In this document: positions 1-6,850 of the stretch, in pieces
Layout of the letters: every line of letters begins with the position of its first letter
Position numbering within the stretch: the first letter of the stretch is position 1
NCBI GenBank assembly: GCA_947629935.1
Contig: CANRFQ010000011.1
Coordinates: 1-43,353 of the forward strand
DNA from: an uncultured Bacilli bacterium
Lineage (GTDB): Bacteria > Bacillota_I > Bacilli_A > RF39 > UBA660
Length of the DNA stretch: 43,353 nucleotides
Direction: 5' to 3'
Made by a program: the position numbers and the translations under genes
The notes under the pieces: model-generated
Told to the model about the DNA's origin: nothing
The model's database searches: none
Seen by the model: the letters and a program-made list of their open reading frames with translations, nothing else

Positions 1-37
1 AAAGAAATAGCACTCAATCTAGCATAGATTAAGTGCT
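1..37 (-). terminator. Stem-loop downstream of ssrA, probable terminator
   Basis: Positions 9-21 pair with 25-37 in an uninterrupted 13-bp stem with a 3-nt loop. Read on the minus strand, the stem is followed by a short U-rich run (AUUUCUUU). It lies about 150 bases past the tmRNA 3' end and is the last structure before the window edge. Termination of the ssrA transcript is the simplest role. It could also be the 5' hairpin of a plus-strand RNA that ends at the next feature. Confidence 0.45.
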
Positions 38-45
38 TACCACTT

Positions 46-93
46 AAGGGCAAGTACTCAACTCGGCAAAGTTAAGTATTCCCTTTTTATTTT
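46..93 (+). terminator. Intrinsic terminator, plus strand
   Basis: An AAGGG/CCCTT base continues into an 11-pair stem (52-63 with 70-80, one bulge and one mismatch) with a CGGCAA loop. A T-rich run TTTTTATTTT follows. The shape is that of a Rho-independent terminator for something read rightward from beyond the window edge. The stem also folds on the minus strand, inside the ssrA 3' region. Confidence 0.6.
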
Positions 94-190
94 ATGCAAG
101 TTTCCTTGACATATACATAATAACATTAAAACGTACTTTTATCAAGTAAGTTCTCTATTTTTACTCGAAAGTTCGAGTTTTCTATCAATC

Positions 191-560
191 TGGTGGAGTA
201 GAGGGGAATTGAACCCCTGTCCAAAATAAAGGCTAATACAAGCACTACAAGTTTAGTTAGAATTAATTTTAGTTATTAAATCGGATCTAACGCACCAAGG
301 TTAATAACATAGTTTAGTTAAAATTCATTATTAAAACCTAAACAATTTTAATAATATATCTTACTCATATAATCCTCTAAATTAATCCGTAAGAAAAATT
401 AATTAGAAGAGCTTCTTATACCTAAATTAGACTAGGCTGCTACAGGAGCAAAAGAAGCGAAACCATTACTAGTTTCGTCATTTAATTTTAAAATGCATTT
501 AAGGTATGCCTACCACTTGCGCTCGTACCTCCAAATATTCTGTCGATACCAAGCTACCCC
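191..560 (-). ncRNA. ssrA: tmRNA (SsrA)
   Basis: Transfer-messenger RNA that rescues stalled ribosomes with SmpB. The 3' end (191-217) is a tRNA-like T arm with GGTTCAATTCC, an acceptor strand CTACTCC and an encoded ACCA. The 5' end at 560 reads GGGGTAG and pairs with that acceptor strand through seven pairs including one G-U. At about 370 nt the length is normal for a one-piece bacterial tmRNA. An open frame in the middle (435-482) encodes a tag ending in VAA before TAG. The promoter at 569-597 lies just upstream and the mature 5' end would come from RNase P processing. It is transcribed away from the small membrane protein gene at 638. Confidence 0.95.
432..482 (-). other. tmRNA proteolysis-tag reading frame
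   Basis: The frame ends with codons for NDETSNGFASFAPVAA followed by TAG (stop at 432-434). The hydrophobic C-terminus VAA fits a ClpXP-type degron, although most Firmicutes tags end LAA. The resume codon is not certain: the frame stays open a few codons upstream (LKL), so the tag could be 16 residues or slightly longer. Placement rests on position within the tmRNA and the stop codon. Confidence 0.7.
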
Positions 561-568
561 GTGTGCCA

Positions 569-597
569 ATAATAACATAATTGACATAAAAAAGCAA
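569..597 (-). promoter_or_regulatory. ssrA promoter
   Basis: On the minus strand TTGCTT (592-597) and TATTAT (569-574) are 17 bases apart, and the mature tmRNA starts eight bases downstream of the -10. The promoter overlaps, back to back, the promoter of the gene at 638. Confidence 0.6.
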
Positions 598-609
598 ATA
601 TAGTATGAT
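581..609 (+). promoter_or_regulatory. Promoter of the 122-residue membrane protein gene
   Basis: TTGACA (581-586) and TATGAT (604-609) are separated by 17 bases. An AAAAGGGATGAT ribosome-binding region precedes the ATG at 638. The -35 lies inside the divergent ssrA promoter, so the two RNA polymerase sites should exclude each other. Confidence 0.65.
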
Positions 610-637
610 ATACTCTTAAGAAAAAAGGGATGATATT

Positions 638-1006
638 ATGTATGATGAAGTGGAATATAAAGTAAACTGGTTTGAAAAATTTCGTAAAGGTCTTGTTATT
701 GTCTTAATAATATTTATTTTAGGTATTTGTGTTTTACTTTTAATACCTAAAAATAAACAAGTTAATTATTTTGAAGATAATTTTCAAACAATGGTAAGTG
801 TTGCGAAAAACTATTATAAAGATTCAAATAATATGGAAAAATTAACTTTAAAAGAAATGGTTAATAAAAAAATGTTAATTGAGTTTGTTGATGAAAATGG
901 AGAATATTGTGATGTAAATAATAGTTATGCTAAAATTAGCAATAACAAAATAGAAGTATTTCTAAAATGTCCTTCTAACGAACAAAAAGCTGAAAATTAT
1001 ATATAA
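638..1006 (+). CDS. Small membrane-anchored protein, pilin-like domain suspected
   Basis: A 122-residue protein of unknown function. A charged N-terminus is followed by one hydrophobic helix (about residues 19-37, rich in I, L and V). The rest is a soluble, probably extracellular domain of about 80 residues with two cysteines (in EYCDV and LKCPS). The pattern of a helix, then AKNYY, then a K-rich TLKEMV segment and an NGEYCD turn, resembles a pseudopilin-like fold seen in small membrane proteins of uncultured Firmicutes; this is an impression, not a family assignment. The two cysteines could form a disulfide. It is a single gene, divergent from ssrA, ending in a terminator shared with pheT. 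Confidence 0.7.
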   Translation: MYDEVEYKVNWFEKFRKGLVIVLIIFILGICVLLLIPKNKQVNYFEDNFQTMVSVAKNYYKDSNNMEKLTLKEMVNKKMLIEFVDENGEYCDVNNSYAKISNNKIEVFLKCPSNEQKAENYI

Positions 1007-1047
1007 AAAGAATGAACTATTCGATAATTGATAGTCCATTCTTTTTT
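1006..1047. terminator. Bidirectional terminator between the 638 gene and pheT
   Basis: AAAAGAATG (1006-1014) pairs with CATTCTTTT (1037-1045), and ACTAT pairs with ATAGT inside. A U-run follows on either strand. It contains the pheT stop codon and directly follows the last codon of the plus-strand gene, so it can serve both converging transcripts. Confidence 0.8.
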
Positions 1048-3347
1048 AAATGATTTATAAATTTTTCTTTAAAGTCTTGTAACTCTTCAGATGTTAAAGT
1101 GGCTTCATTGCTACCCACAATATATCTAATAGTATATTTATTTTCTTTTTCCCCCACATATCTATCAATAAATTGTAAGGATTTAATGATTGGACTTTTA
1201 AACTCTTTTAAGACTTTATCGATTACTTCATATTTTTGATTTTTTGGCATTATGATAGTATAGTCTAAACTAACTGTTGGATATTTACTAATAACTTCAT
1301 ATAAATATTCTTTTTTAGAAAGTTGTTCATATTTATCAAAATCTAAAGAAGCAACTAAAAAGCATTTTTTCTTGGCCAAACTACTAGCAATATTTGTTTT
1401 AACGACATTTAAACGGCCAACTCGTTCATTAGATGTGTTAATAGAAAAACTTAAGTTTTCATTATAATACGCAAAAGATGGTTCTTTTTTAAAAGTAACA
1501 TCTAAATTATAAAAGGTTTTAAATATTGTTACAACAATTTCTTTTAGCTTATAAAAATTTTCTTCAATATTTTTAATATTGTCAGCTAGAACAATGGCCA
1601 AGCTTCTTTTATTTTCTCCATTTATAAACTCTGTACCGATTTCAAAGATACCCACTTTATTTTGATATTTTAAATTATTTTGAGCAACTTCTATTAAGGA
1701 AAGCGCTAAATCATCTCTTAAGATATTATCGTCTGTTTTTCCTAAAAGTTTAATATTATCCTTTTCTATGCCTAATTTATTTAATAAAGCTGTTTTATAC
1801 CATAGATAAGTATGTACTTCATTTAAGGCAAATTTCGTAGCTAGTAGTCTTTTAACATCATATTCCTTTTCTTGAGTTGTTTCTAATTCATCAAAAGTAA
1901 GTTCTAATTTTAGAGGCTCGGGTCTAATATTTTCGTAGCCAAACATACGAGCAATTTCTTCAATAATATCGGCTTCTAAAGAGATATCTTTAGTGGCTCT
2001 ATATGTTGGGACAATAATTTCATAACTATCTTTCTTTTCTTTTACTTTAAAACCTAATGTAGTTAAAGTTTTATCAATAAAATCAGAAGAAATATCAATA
2101 TTCATATATTTTTTTAATGTAGCTTTTTTTAAGATGACCTTTTTTTCTAATAAAGGATTAGGATAAACATCAGTAATGTTGGAAGCAAATTCGATATCCT
2201 TATCAATATCTTTTAAAAGTTTAGCAAATCTTTTCGTAGCTATTATTGTCATATTAGGATCAAGAGATTTTTCATAACGCGCGGAAGCTTCTGTTCTTAA
2301 ACCTAAATAAGTAGCCGTTCGGCGCACACTGGCAGCATCGAAAGTAGCTGATTCTAAAATTATCGAAGTAGTATCATCCATAATTTCACTATCTAATCCG
2401 CCCATAACACCAGCTACAGCAAAATAATCTTTGTTTTTCTTAATCATTAAAGTTTCCGCACTTAAAGTACGTTCCACATTATCTAATGTATAAAATTTAT
2501 CGCCATCTTTAGCTGTATCGATTTCAATACTATTAACCTTTCGAGCATCAAAAGCGTGCATTGGTTGACCAAGTTCTAACATTAAATAATTAGTTAAATC
2601 GACAATTAAAGATATACTACGCATTCCAGCATAATATAGGAATATTTGCATGTCTAAAGGCGTTTGTTTAGAACTAATATCATCTATTTTTAAGCCAGTA
2701 TATCTTAAGCATAAAGGATTTTTAATACGAATGTCTAAGTCTTTTTTATTATTAGGAATTTCACATAAATCTAAAGGTAATAATTCATGAGACGTAATAG
2801 CGGCAATTTCGCGGGCTATACCATAGTGTCCCCATAAATCAGGACGATTTGTTAAAGACTTATTATCAATCTCTACTACTATATCTTCAAGCGGTAAATA
2901 TTCTTTAATATCTTTTCCGACTATGTAATCAGCTGGTAATTCCAAAATGCCTTCACTGCTATCAGCAAAACCTAATTCCTCCGCACTACACATCATTCCA
3001 AAGCTTTCTAATCCAGCTAGTTTGCGAGAAGTAATTTTAAAACCACAGACATGGCCACCCACATTAACTAAAGGGGCTTTCATACCTACTTTAACATTAG
3101 GAGCACCACAGATAATTTGAAGTTTTTCTTTACCATTATCAACAAGAAGTTTATGAAGCTTTTTGGAATCTGGAACTTTTTCACATTCGATAATTTCGGC
3201 AACTACTACCCCATCAATATCTTTACCTTTAACAGTTACACCTTCAACTTCAGCAGTACGAATTGAAAATTTATCCCAAATACTATACCAATCAATCTTT
3301 TGACTATCTTTAATATAATTTTTTAATCTATTACATGAAATTAACAT
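1017..3347 (-). CDS. pheT: Phenylalanine--tRNA ligase beta subunit
   Basis: Beta subunit of the alpha2-beta2 cytoplasmic PheRS, which charges tRNA-Phe. The 776 residues are close to the usual ~800 and show the full bacterial order: an N-terminal tRNA-binding (EMAP/OB) domain at about 40-150, the B3/B4 editing region containing VAGVMGG near residue 313, a B5 domain around 400-480, a catalytic-like core, and a C-terminal anticodon-binding FDX-ACB domain from about 680. Eight bases separate it from pheS, and both are controlled by the T-box leader upstream of pheS. The last codons sit inside a terminator hairpin. Confidence 0.97.
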   Translation of the reverse strand: MLISCNRLKNYIKDSQKIDWYSIWDKFSIRTAEVEGVTVKGKDIDGVVVAEIIECEKVPDSKKLHKLLVDNGKEKLQIICGAPNVKVGMKAPLVNVGGHVCGFKITSRKLAGLESFGMMCSAEELGFADSSEGILELPADYIVGKDIKEYLPLEDIVVEIDNKSLTNRPDLWGHYGIAREIAAITSHELLPLDLCEIPNNKKDLDIRIKNPLCLRYTGLKIDDISSKQTPLDMQIFLYYAGMRSISLIVDLTNYLMLELGQPMHAFDARKVNSIEIDTAKDGDKFYTLDNVERTLSAETLMIKKNKDYFAVAGVMGGLDSEIMDDTTSIILESATFDAASVRRTATYLGLRTEASARYEKSLDPNMTIIATKRFAKLLKDIDKDIEFASNITDVYPNPLLEKKVILKKATLKKYMNIDISSDFIDKTLTTLGFKVKEKKDSYEIIVPTYRATKDISLEADIIEEIARMFGYENIRPEPLKLELTFDELETTQEKEYDVKRLLATKFALNEVHTYLWYKTALLNKLGIEKDNIKLLGKTDDNILRDDLALSLIEVAQNNLKYQNKVGIFEIGTEFINGENKRSLAIVLADNIKNIEENFYKLKEIVVTIFKTFYNLDVTFKKEPSFAYYNENLSFSINTSNERVGRLNVVKTNIASSLAKKKCFLVASLDFDKYEQLSKKEYLYEVISKYPTVSLDYTIIMPKNQKYEVIDKVLKEFKSPIIKSLQFIDRYVGEKENKYTIRYIVGSNEATLTSEELQDFKEKFINHLKKNGLSIIE

Positions 3348-3355
3348 ATCTTCAC

Positions 3356-4363
3356 CTACTCTACATTAAATTTATCCAAGGCACGTAAATCACCAGAATT
3401 TAAAATTCGAATATCATCAATTTTATATTTCATCATTGCTAATCTAGTAATACCTAGACCAAAAGCAAACCCGCTATAAACTTCCGGATCAATACCACTT
3501 TCTTTTAAGACATTAGGATGAATCATTCCTCCTGGACATAATTCTATCCAACCACTATTTTTACAAGTTGGGCAGCCTTTACCTCCACAAATTAAACAAC
3601 TACAATCAATTTCTACACCTGGCTCCACGAAAGGGAAAAAACCGGGACGAACACGGACATCAACATCTTGTTTAAAGATTGCTGATAATAATTCCTTCAT
3701 TGTATACATCAAATTACCAATTGAGATATTTTTATCAATTACCATGCCTTCCACTTGAAAGAAAGTATTTTCATGAGAAGCATCTAAATCTTCATTGCGG
3801 AAACATCTTCCTGGAGCACATATTTTAATGGGAGCTCCATACTTTTGCATGGCGTGCACTTGGTTCGGAGAAGTATGCGTACGTAAAAGTTTACCATTAT
3901 CTAACCAATAAGTATCTTGCATATCTCGTGCGGGATGACTTTCAGGTATATTTAAAGCTTCAAAGTTAAAGTATTCGGTCTCCATTTCCGGCCCACTTAC
4001 CACACTAAAGCCCATTTTCTTTAATATATCAGTTACTTCTTTAGTGACAATAGTAACAGGGTGCAACGAACCTAAATGCGGTTTAACAGGAAGAGTATCA
4101 TCAAAGGAAATATCAGCACTTATATTAACTTCCGTTATTCTTTCACTAATTTTATTTTCTAAATCCTTTTTAATTTTATTAAATAAAGCTCCATATTGTT
4201 TTTTATCTTCAATACTCATATTTTTAAGGCCACTCATTAGTTCAGCTATTTTACTTTTTTTACCTAAATATTTAGCTTTAATATTTAAAAGTTCACTTTC
4301 TTTTAAAGCTCCTTTAATATCACTTAAAGCATTTGATACTAATTTTTTTAATTCTTCTTGCAT
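3356..4363 (-). CDS. pheS: Phenylalanine--tRNA ligase alpha subunit
   Basis: Catalytic subunit of PheRS. The 335 residues match the family length. An N-terminal coiled coil (about 1-90) precedes the class II synthetase core: motif 2 is in the FRNEDLDASHENTFFQVEG region and motif 3 is in GLGITRLAMMKY near the C-terminus. The DTYWLDNGKLLRTHTS segment is characteristic. The ATG at 4361-4363 has a GGAGGG site seven bases upstream. It is the first gene of the pheST operon and sits directly behind a T-box leader, so expression should rise when tRNA-Phe is uncharged. Confidence 0.97.
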   Translation of the reverse strand: MQEELKKLVSNALSDIKGALKESELLNIKAKYLGKKSKIAELMSGLKNMSIEDKKQYGALFNKIKKDLENKISERITEVNISADISFDDTLPVKPHLGSLHPVTIVTKEVTDILKKMGFSVVSGPEMETEYFNFEALNIPESHPARDMQDTYWLDNGKLLRTHTSPNQVHAMQKYGAPIKICAPGRCFRNEDLDASHENTFFQVEGMVIDKNISIGNLMYTMKELLSAIFKQDVDVRVRPGFFPFVEPGVEIDCSCLICGGKGCPTCKNSGWIELCPGGMIHPNVLKESGIDPEVYSGFAFGLGITRLAMMKYKIDDIRILNSGDLRALDKFNVE

Positions 4364-4375
4364 ACATTTCCCTCC

Positions 4376-4591
4376 AATAAAAAAATTCTAAAACAAAGGG
4401 ACGCTCAAACGCGCGGTACCACCCTTATTCTAGAAATCTAGCTCTTTTTAAGATTAACGCTCTTATAACGACAAAGCTCCTCTGTTTGAATTTCTCTAAC
4501 TAGTTTATCTTTAAGTAATCTCAGCTTTTTACTTAATCTCTTTTGAAGAACTCTAGCTAAATACTTAATAACATTCTCTTCGCTTTTTACA
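4376..4591 (-). promoter_or_regulatory. T-box riboswitch (tRNA-Phe)
   Basis: The T-box core AAGGGTGGTACCGCG is present on the minus strand at 4412-4426. It can form the antiterminator, or alternatively a terminator whose 3' arm GCGTCCCTTTG is followed by a U-run just before pheS. Upstream is a long stem I whose lower strands (AAAGC and GCTTT) close around positions 4470-4580. On its 3' side a UUC triplet followed by A (4488-4490) is placed where the specifier codon should be and matches Phe. Another UUC at 4545-4550 is less well placed. Confidence 0.93.
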
Positions 4592-4597
4592 TACTTT

Positions 4598-4627
4598 ATT
4601 CTATCATAATTTTAAGGTTTTAGTAAA
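4598..4627 (-). promoter_or_regulatory. pheST promoter (extended -10)
   Basis: TTTACT (4622-4627) and TAGAAT (4598-4603) are 18 bases apart. TGA directly before TAGAAT makes an extended -10. It overlaps the 3' end of the next gene upstream. The same TGATAGAAT sequence precedes the gene at 4612. Confidence 0.5.
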
Positions 4628-5229
4628 TACTTAATTTCTTCTATTTCATATAAAGGTTTATTAACCATAATTTCTCTATACCATTTAAAATAAAATTTTT
4701 CAAAATTAAATAATTGTTCTTTATTTTTGATTTTTTGATTTATTCTAAAAAACATTTCTTTTACTTGAGCAACTAAAACTTCTTGAAATGATTTATTAGA
4801 ATAATACTCTAATAATTGTTTTAACACGGTATTATAATCTAACCAAGAAAAATCATTAATATAATGTTGTCGACAAGGTCCTCCTACTTGGCGTGGCTCC
4901 ACAGTTAATCCTAAAGTTGGACGTTTATGTATATCAGCAATAGAACATCCACTATCTGTTAAGTTTATGCACGGTCCACCCTTTGAAAATAAATCGACAA
5001 TTGGACTATTAATATTTCTTGCTCTTAAATATAAAAGATATGACCAGTCATCACTACAAAAACCATTAAATGGCTGACCAGAAATCGATATTTTTCCTTG
5101 ATCTAAAAGATCCTTTAAATAATCAAATTCTAAACACTCAAAATCACTAGGAAGATATACACAACCCATTTCTTTACAGCAAGCACCTTTACAACGAGTA
5201 CACATATCTTTATTAAAATATTTTTTCAT
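4612..5229 (-). CDS. YkgJ-family cysteine cluster protein
   Basis: A 205-residue protein with the cysteine-cluster pattern of the YkgJ (zinc/iron-chelating) family. CTRCKGACCKEMGC lies at residues 10-23, and GPCINLTDSGCSI plus GPCRQH lie further along. RP followed by a residue that is Cys in many relatives but Leu here is seen in HKRPTLGL. Family members are thought to bind a metal or Fe-S cluster, with no settled reaction. The C-terminal 70 residues are helical and not recognised. It has its own extended -10 promoter (TAGAAT at 5252-5257 on the minus strand) and reads toward the pheS T-box promoter, which overlaps its end. Confidence 0.75.
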   Translation of the reverse strand: MKKYFNKDMCTRCKGACCKEMGCVYLPSDFECLEFDYLKDLLDQGKISISGQPFNGFCSDDWSYLLYLRARNINSPIVDLFSKGGPCINLTDSGCSIADIHKRPTLGLTVEPRQVGGPCRQHYINDFSWLDYNTVLKQLLEYYSNKSFQEVLVAQVKEMFFRINQKIKNKEQLFNFEKFYFKWYREIMVNKPLYEIEEIKYLLKP

Positions 5230-5272
5230 GCTATCACCTGTTTTGCCATTTATTCTATCATAGAAATACTAT

Positions 5273-5296
5273 AAAAAAAAGAGTTTTACAAAACTC
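5273..5296 (-). terminator. Terminator after the 206-residue gene
   Basis: On the minus strand GAGTTTT pairs with AAAACTC (5281-5287 with 5290-5296) and is followed by eight U. It sits ten bases past the stop codon at 5306. Confidence 0.85.
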
Positions 5297-5305
5297 GTAT
5301 TTTTC

Positions 5306-5926
5306 TTATTTAGACTCAGGATTTGAAGCATAATATAAGCTTCTAGCTCTCATATAATTATTTTGGGTAATATTCATTTCAATTTCTTTACTTAAATTAT
5401 TCATGCTCCGAGCAAAATCAATATTATATATCATATGCAATATATATGAATCTACCATTGATAATTGAGTATATTTTTCCAATTTTTGTTCTTCTTTTAC
5501 TTTCGAACTTAATTGTTCTTTGGAAAGTTCACTTAATCTATTTATTTCTTGTTTAGCATATTGTAATTCATCTGCTGTTAATTTACTTAACATTAATTTT
5601 TTTATTGATTCTTTGCACATAAATTCATATACTCGAAGATAATCATCAAAAGAGCATTCATTAGTGCCATAAACTTTAAATAATTTAGCAAACAATTTAT
5701 TTTTATTATATTTTGCCAATTCTTCCAGCTCTTCAATCGTTAAATCTGATTCGTTTTGCGAATTAAGATACTCAATTCTCTTTTTTTCAAATTCTGGTTC
5801 ATATGATAGCCATTTCAACCATTCTATGTGAGGCAAAACCTCTCCCATTATATGTCCATGTAATAATATTGCTTTTTTATTTGCTTGAGCCATTTCATTA
5901 GCAATAATTCTATTTAAATTGGCCAT
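5306..5926 (-). CDS. Hypothetical helical protein
   Basis: A 206-residue protein that I do not recognise. It is predicted soluble and mainly helical, without signal peptide, membrane helix or cysteine motif (only two Cys). A charged middle (about 70-95) contains an EELEELAKYNKNK stretch, and an acidic/basic helix at 120-150 looks like a short coiled coil. Several conserved-looking aromatic residues (HIEWLKWLSY) lie near residue 35. It is a single-gene unit with an extended -10 (TGGTAGAAT, TAGAAT at 5957-5962 on the minus strand), AGGAGG-like pairing upstream of the ATG, and a terminator at the end. Confidence 0.6.
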   Translation of the reverse strand: MANLNRIIANEMAQANKKAILLHGHIMGEVLPHIEWLKWLSYEPEFEKKRIEYLNSQNESDLTIEELEELAKYNKNKLFAKLFKVYGTNECSFDDYLRVYEFMCKESIKKLMLSKLTADELQYAKQEINRLSELSKEQLSSKVKEEQKLEKYTQLSMVDSYILHMIYNIDFARSMNNLSKEIEMNITQNNYMRARSLYYASNPESK

Positions 5927-5978
5927 AAATAACCTCCATTTCCTTTAATCCAATTTATTCTACCATAAAAGCATAAAT

Positions 5979-6000
5979 AAAAAAAGTTCCTTAAGAACTC
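5979..6000 (-). terminator. Terminator after rubrerythrin
   Basis: A short stem AGTTC/GAACT with a five-base loop is followed by seven U on the minus strand, immediately after the rubrerythrin stop codon. Confidence 0.75.
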
Positions 6001-6540
6001 TTAATAATTTTCAGCTTTTAATTCCATGAAACTTTCTGGATGTTTACAAACAGGGCAAACTTTTAGAGCCTCTTTACCATAATAAACATGGCCACAATTA
6101 CGGCAGATCCATACAGTTTCTTCATCTTTTTTAAATACTAAATTATTTTCAATATTAGCTACTAGTTTTAAATATCTTTCTTCATGATGTTTTTCAATTG
6201 CTCCCACACTTTCAAAAAGATAAGCTATTTCATCAAAGCCTTCTTCTTTGGCAGTTTTAGCAAATTCAGCATACATGTCGGTCCATTCGTAATTTTCTCC
6301 TTCAGCTGCCGCTTTTAAATTATCTAATGTGGAAGGAATATCTCCACCATTTAATTGTTTAAACCATAATTTAGCATGTTCTTTTTCATTATTGGCTGTT
6401 TCTTCAAAAATAGCGGCAATTTGCTCATATCCTTCTTTTCTTGCTTTTGAAGCAAAGTAAGTATATTTATTACGAGCCTGACTTTCTCCAGCGAAAGCCG
6501 CCATTAAATTACTTTCTGTTTTACTTCCTTTTAATTCCAT
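6001..6540 (-). CDS. rbr: Rubrerythrin
   Basis: A non-haem diiron peroxidase that reduces hydrogen peroxide in the cytoplasm of anaerobes. The N-terminal ferritin-like four-helix bundle (1-135) carries the diiron ligands in [19 protein letters not shown] and [14 protein letters not shown]. The C-terminal rubredoxin-like domain (about 143-175) has the two CxxC pairs CRNCG and CPVCKHP for one iron. The length of 179 is typical. It stands alone between its own promoter (6564-6592) and terminator. Together with PFOR elsewhere in the window it points to an anaerobic lifestyle. Confidence 0.96.
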   Translation of the reverse strand: MELKGSKTESNLMAAFAGESQARNKYTYFASKARKEGYEQIAAIFEETANNEKEHAKLWFKQLNGGDIPSTLDNLKAAAEGENYEWTDMYAEFAKTAKEEGFDEIAYLFESVGAIEKHHEERYLKLVANIENNLVFKKDEETVWICRNCGHVYYGKEALKVCPVCKHPESFMELKAENY

Positions 6541-6563
6541 TTTTTATCATCTCCTTCTTTAAA

Positions 6564-6592
6564 ATTATACAAAATTATGATGATTTAAGCAA
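6564..6592 (-). promoter_or_regulatory. Rubrerythrin promoter
   Basis: TTGCTT (6587-6592) and a perfect TATAAT (6564-6569) are 17 bases apart on the minus strand. An AAGGAGATGAT ribosome-binding site lies ahead of the ATG at 6540. No clear PerR-type box was seen. Confidence 0.75.
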
Positions 6593-6594
6593 TA

Positions 6595-6622
6595 AGAAAA
6601 GGATATTAACCTTCTAATATCC
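6595..6622 (-). terminator. Terminator after the 73-residue gene
   Basis: GGATATTA (6601-6608) pairs with TAATATCC (6615-6622), followed on the minus strand by UUUUCUU. It overlaps the last codons of the gene at 6606 and insulates the rubrerythrin promoter. Confidence 0.8.
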
Positions 6623-6827
6623 TCATCAAGATTTCAATTAATTCTGGATCAACTACATTACGAATAAATAATTCATTATTTTCCAATATTTCTTCCATGA
6701 TTACTTTATCGTTTGTATTTTCTTTATGGGCTAAGGCATATTTCACGCCTCCATAAAAAGTAATATTTTCAATAATGTATTTTTCATTATTTTCTAATGT
6801 TACAACAGTATCCTTTGTAATTTCCAT
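6606..6827 (-). CDS. Small DUF1292-like protein
   Basis: A 73-residue acidic protein. The N-terminal half (TVVTLENNEKYIIENITFY, then a second strand pair ending in KYALAHKENT) has the short beta pattern of the DUF1292/YrzB-type small proteins of Firmicutes, whose function is unknown. The C-terminal part is a short amphipathic helix. It starts 23 bases after the coiled-coil gene and is probably cotranscribed with it, sharing the terminator at 6595. Confidence 0.6.
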   Translation of the reverse strand: MEITKDTVVTLENNEKYIIENITFYGGVKYALAHKENTNDKVIMEEILENNELFIRNVVDPELIEILMRILEG

Positions 6828-6850
6828 ACCCTTTTTATTCCCTTTCTTTT

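Noticed and set aside
4044-4391. Plus-strand frame of 115 codons
   Set aside because: It lies wholly opposite pheS and its leader, and the product looks like a reverse-strand shadow rich in Leu and Ser.
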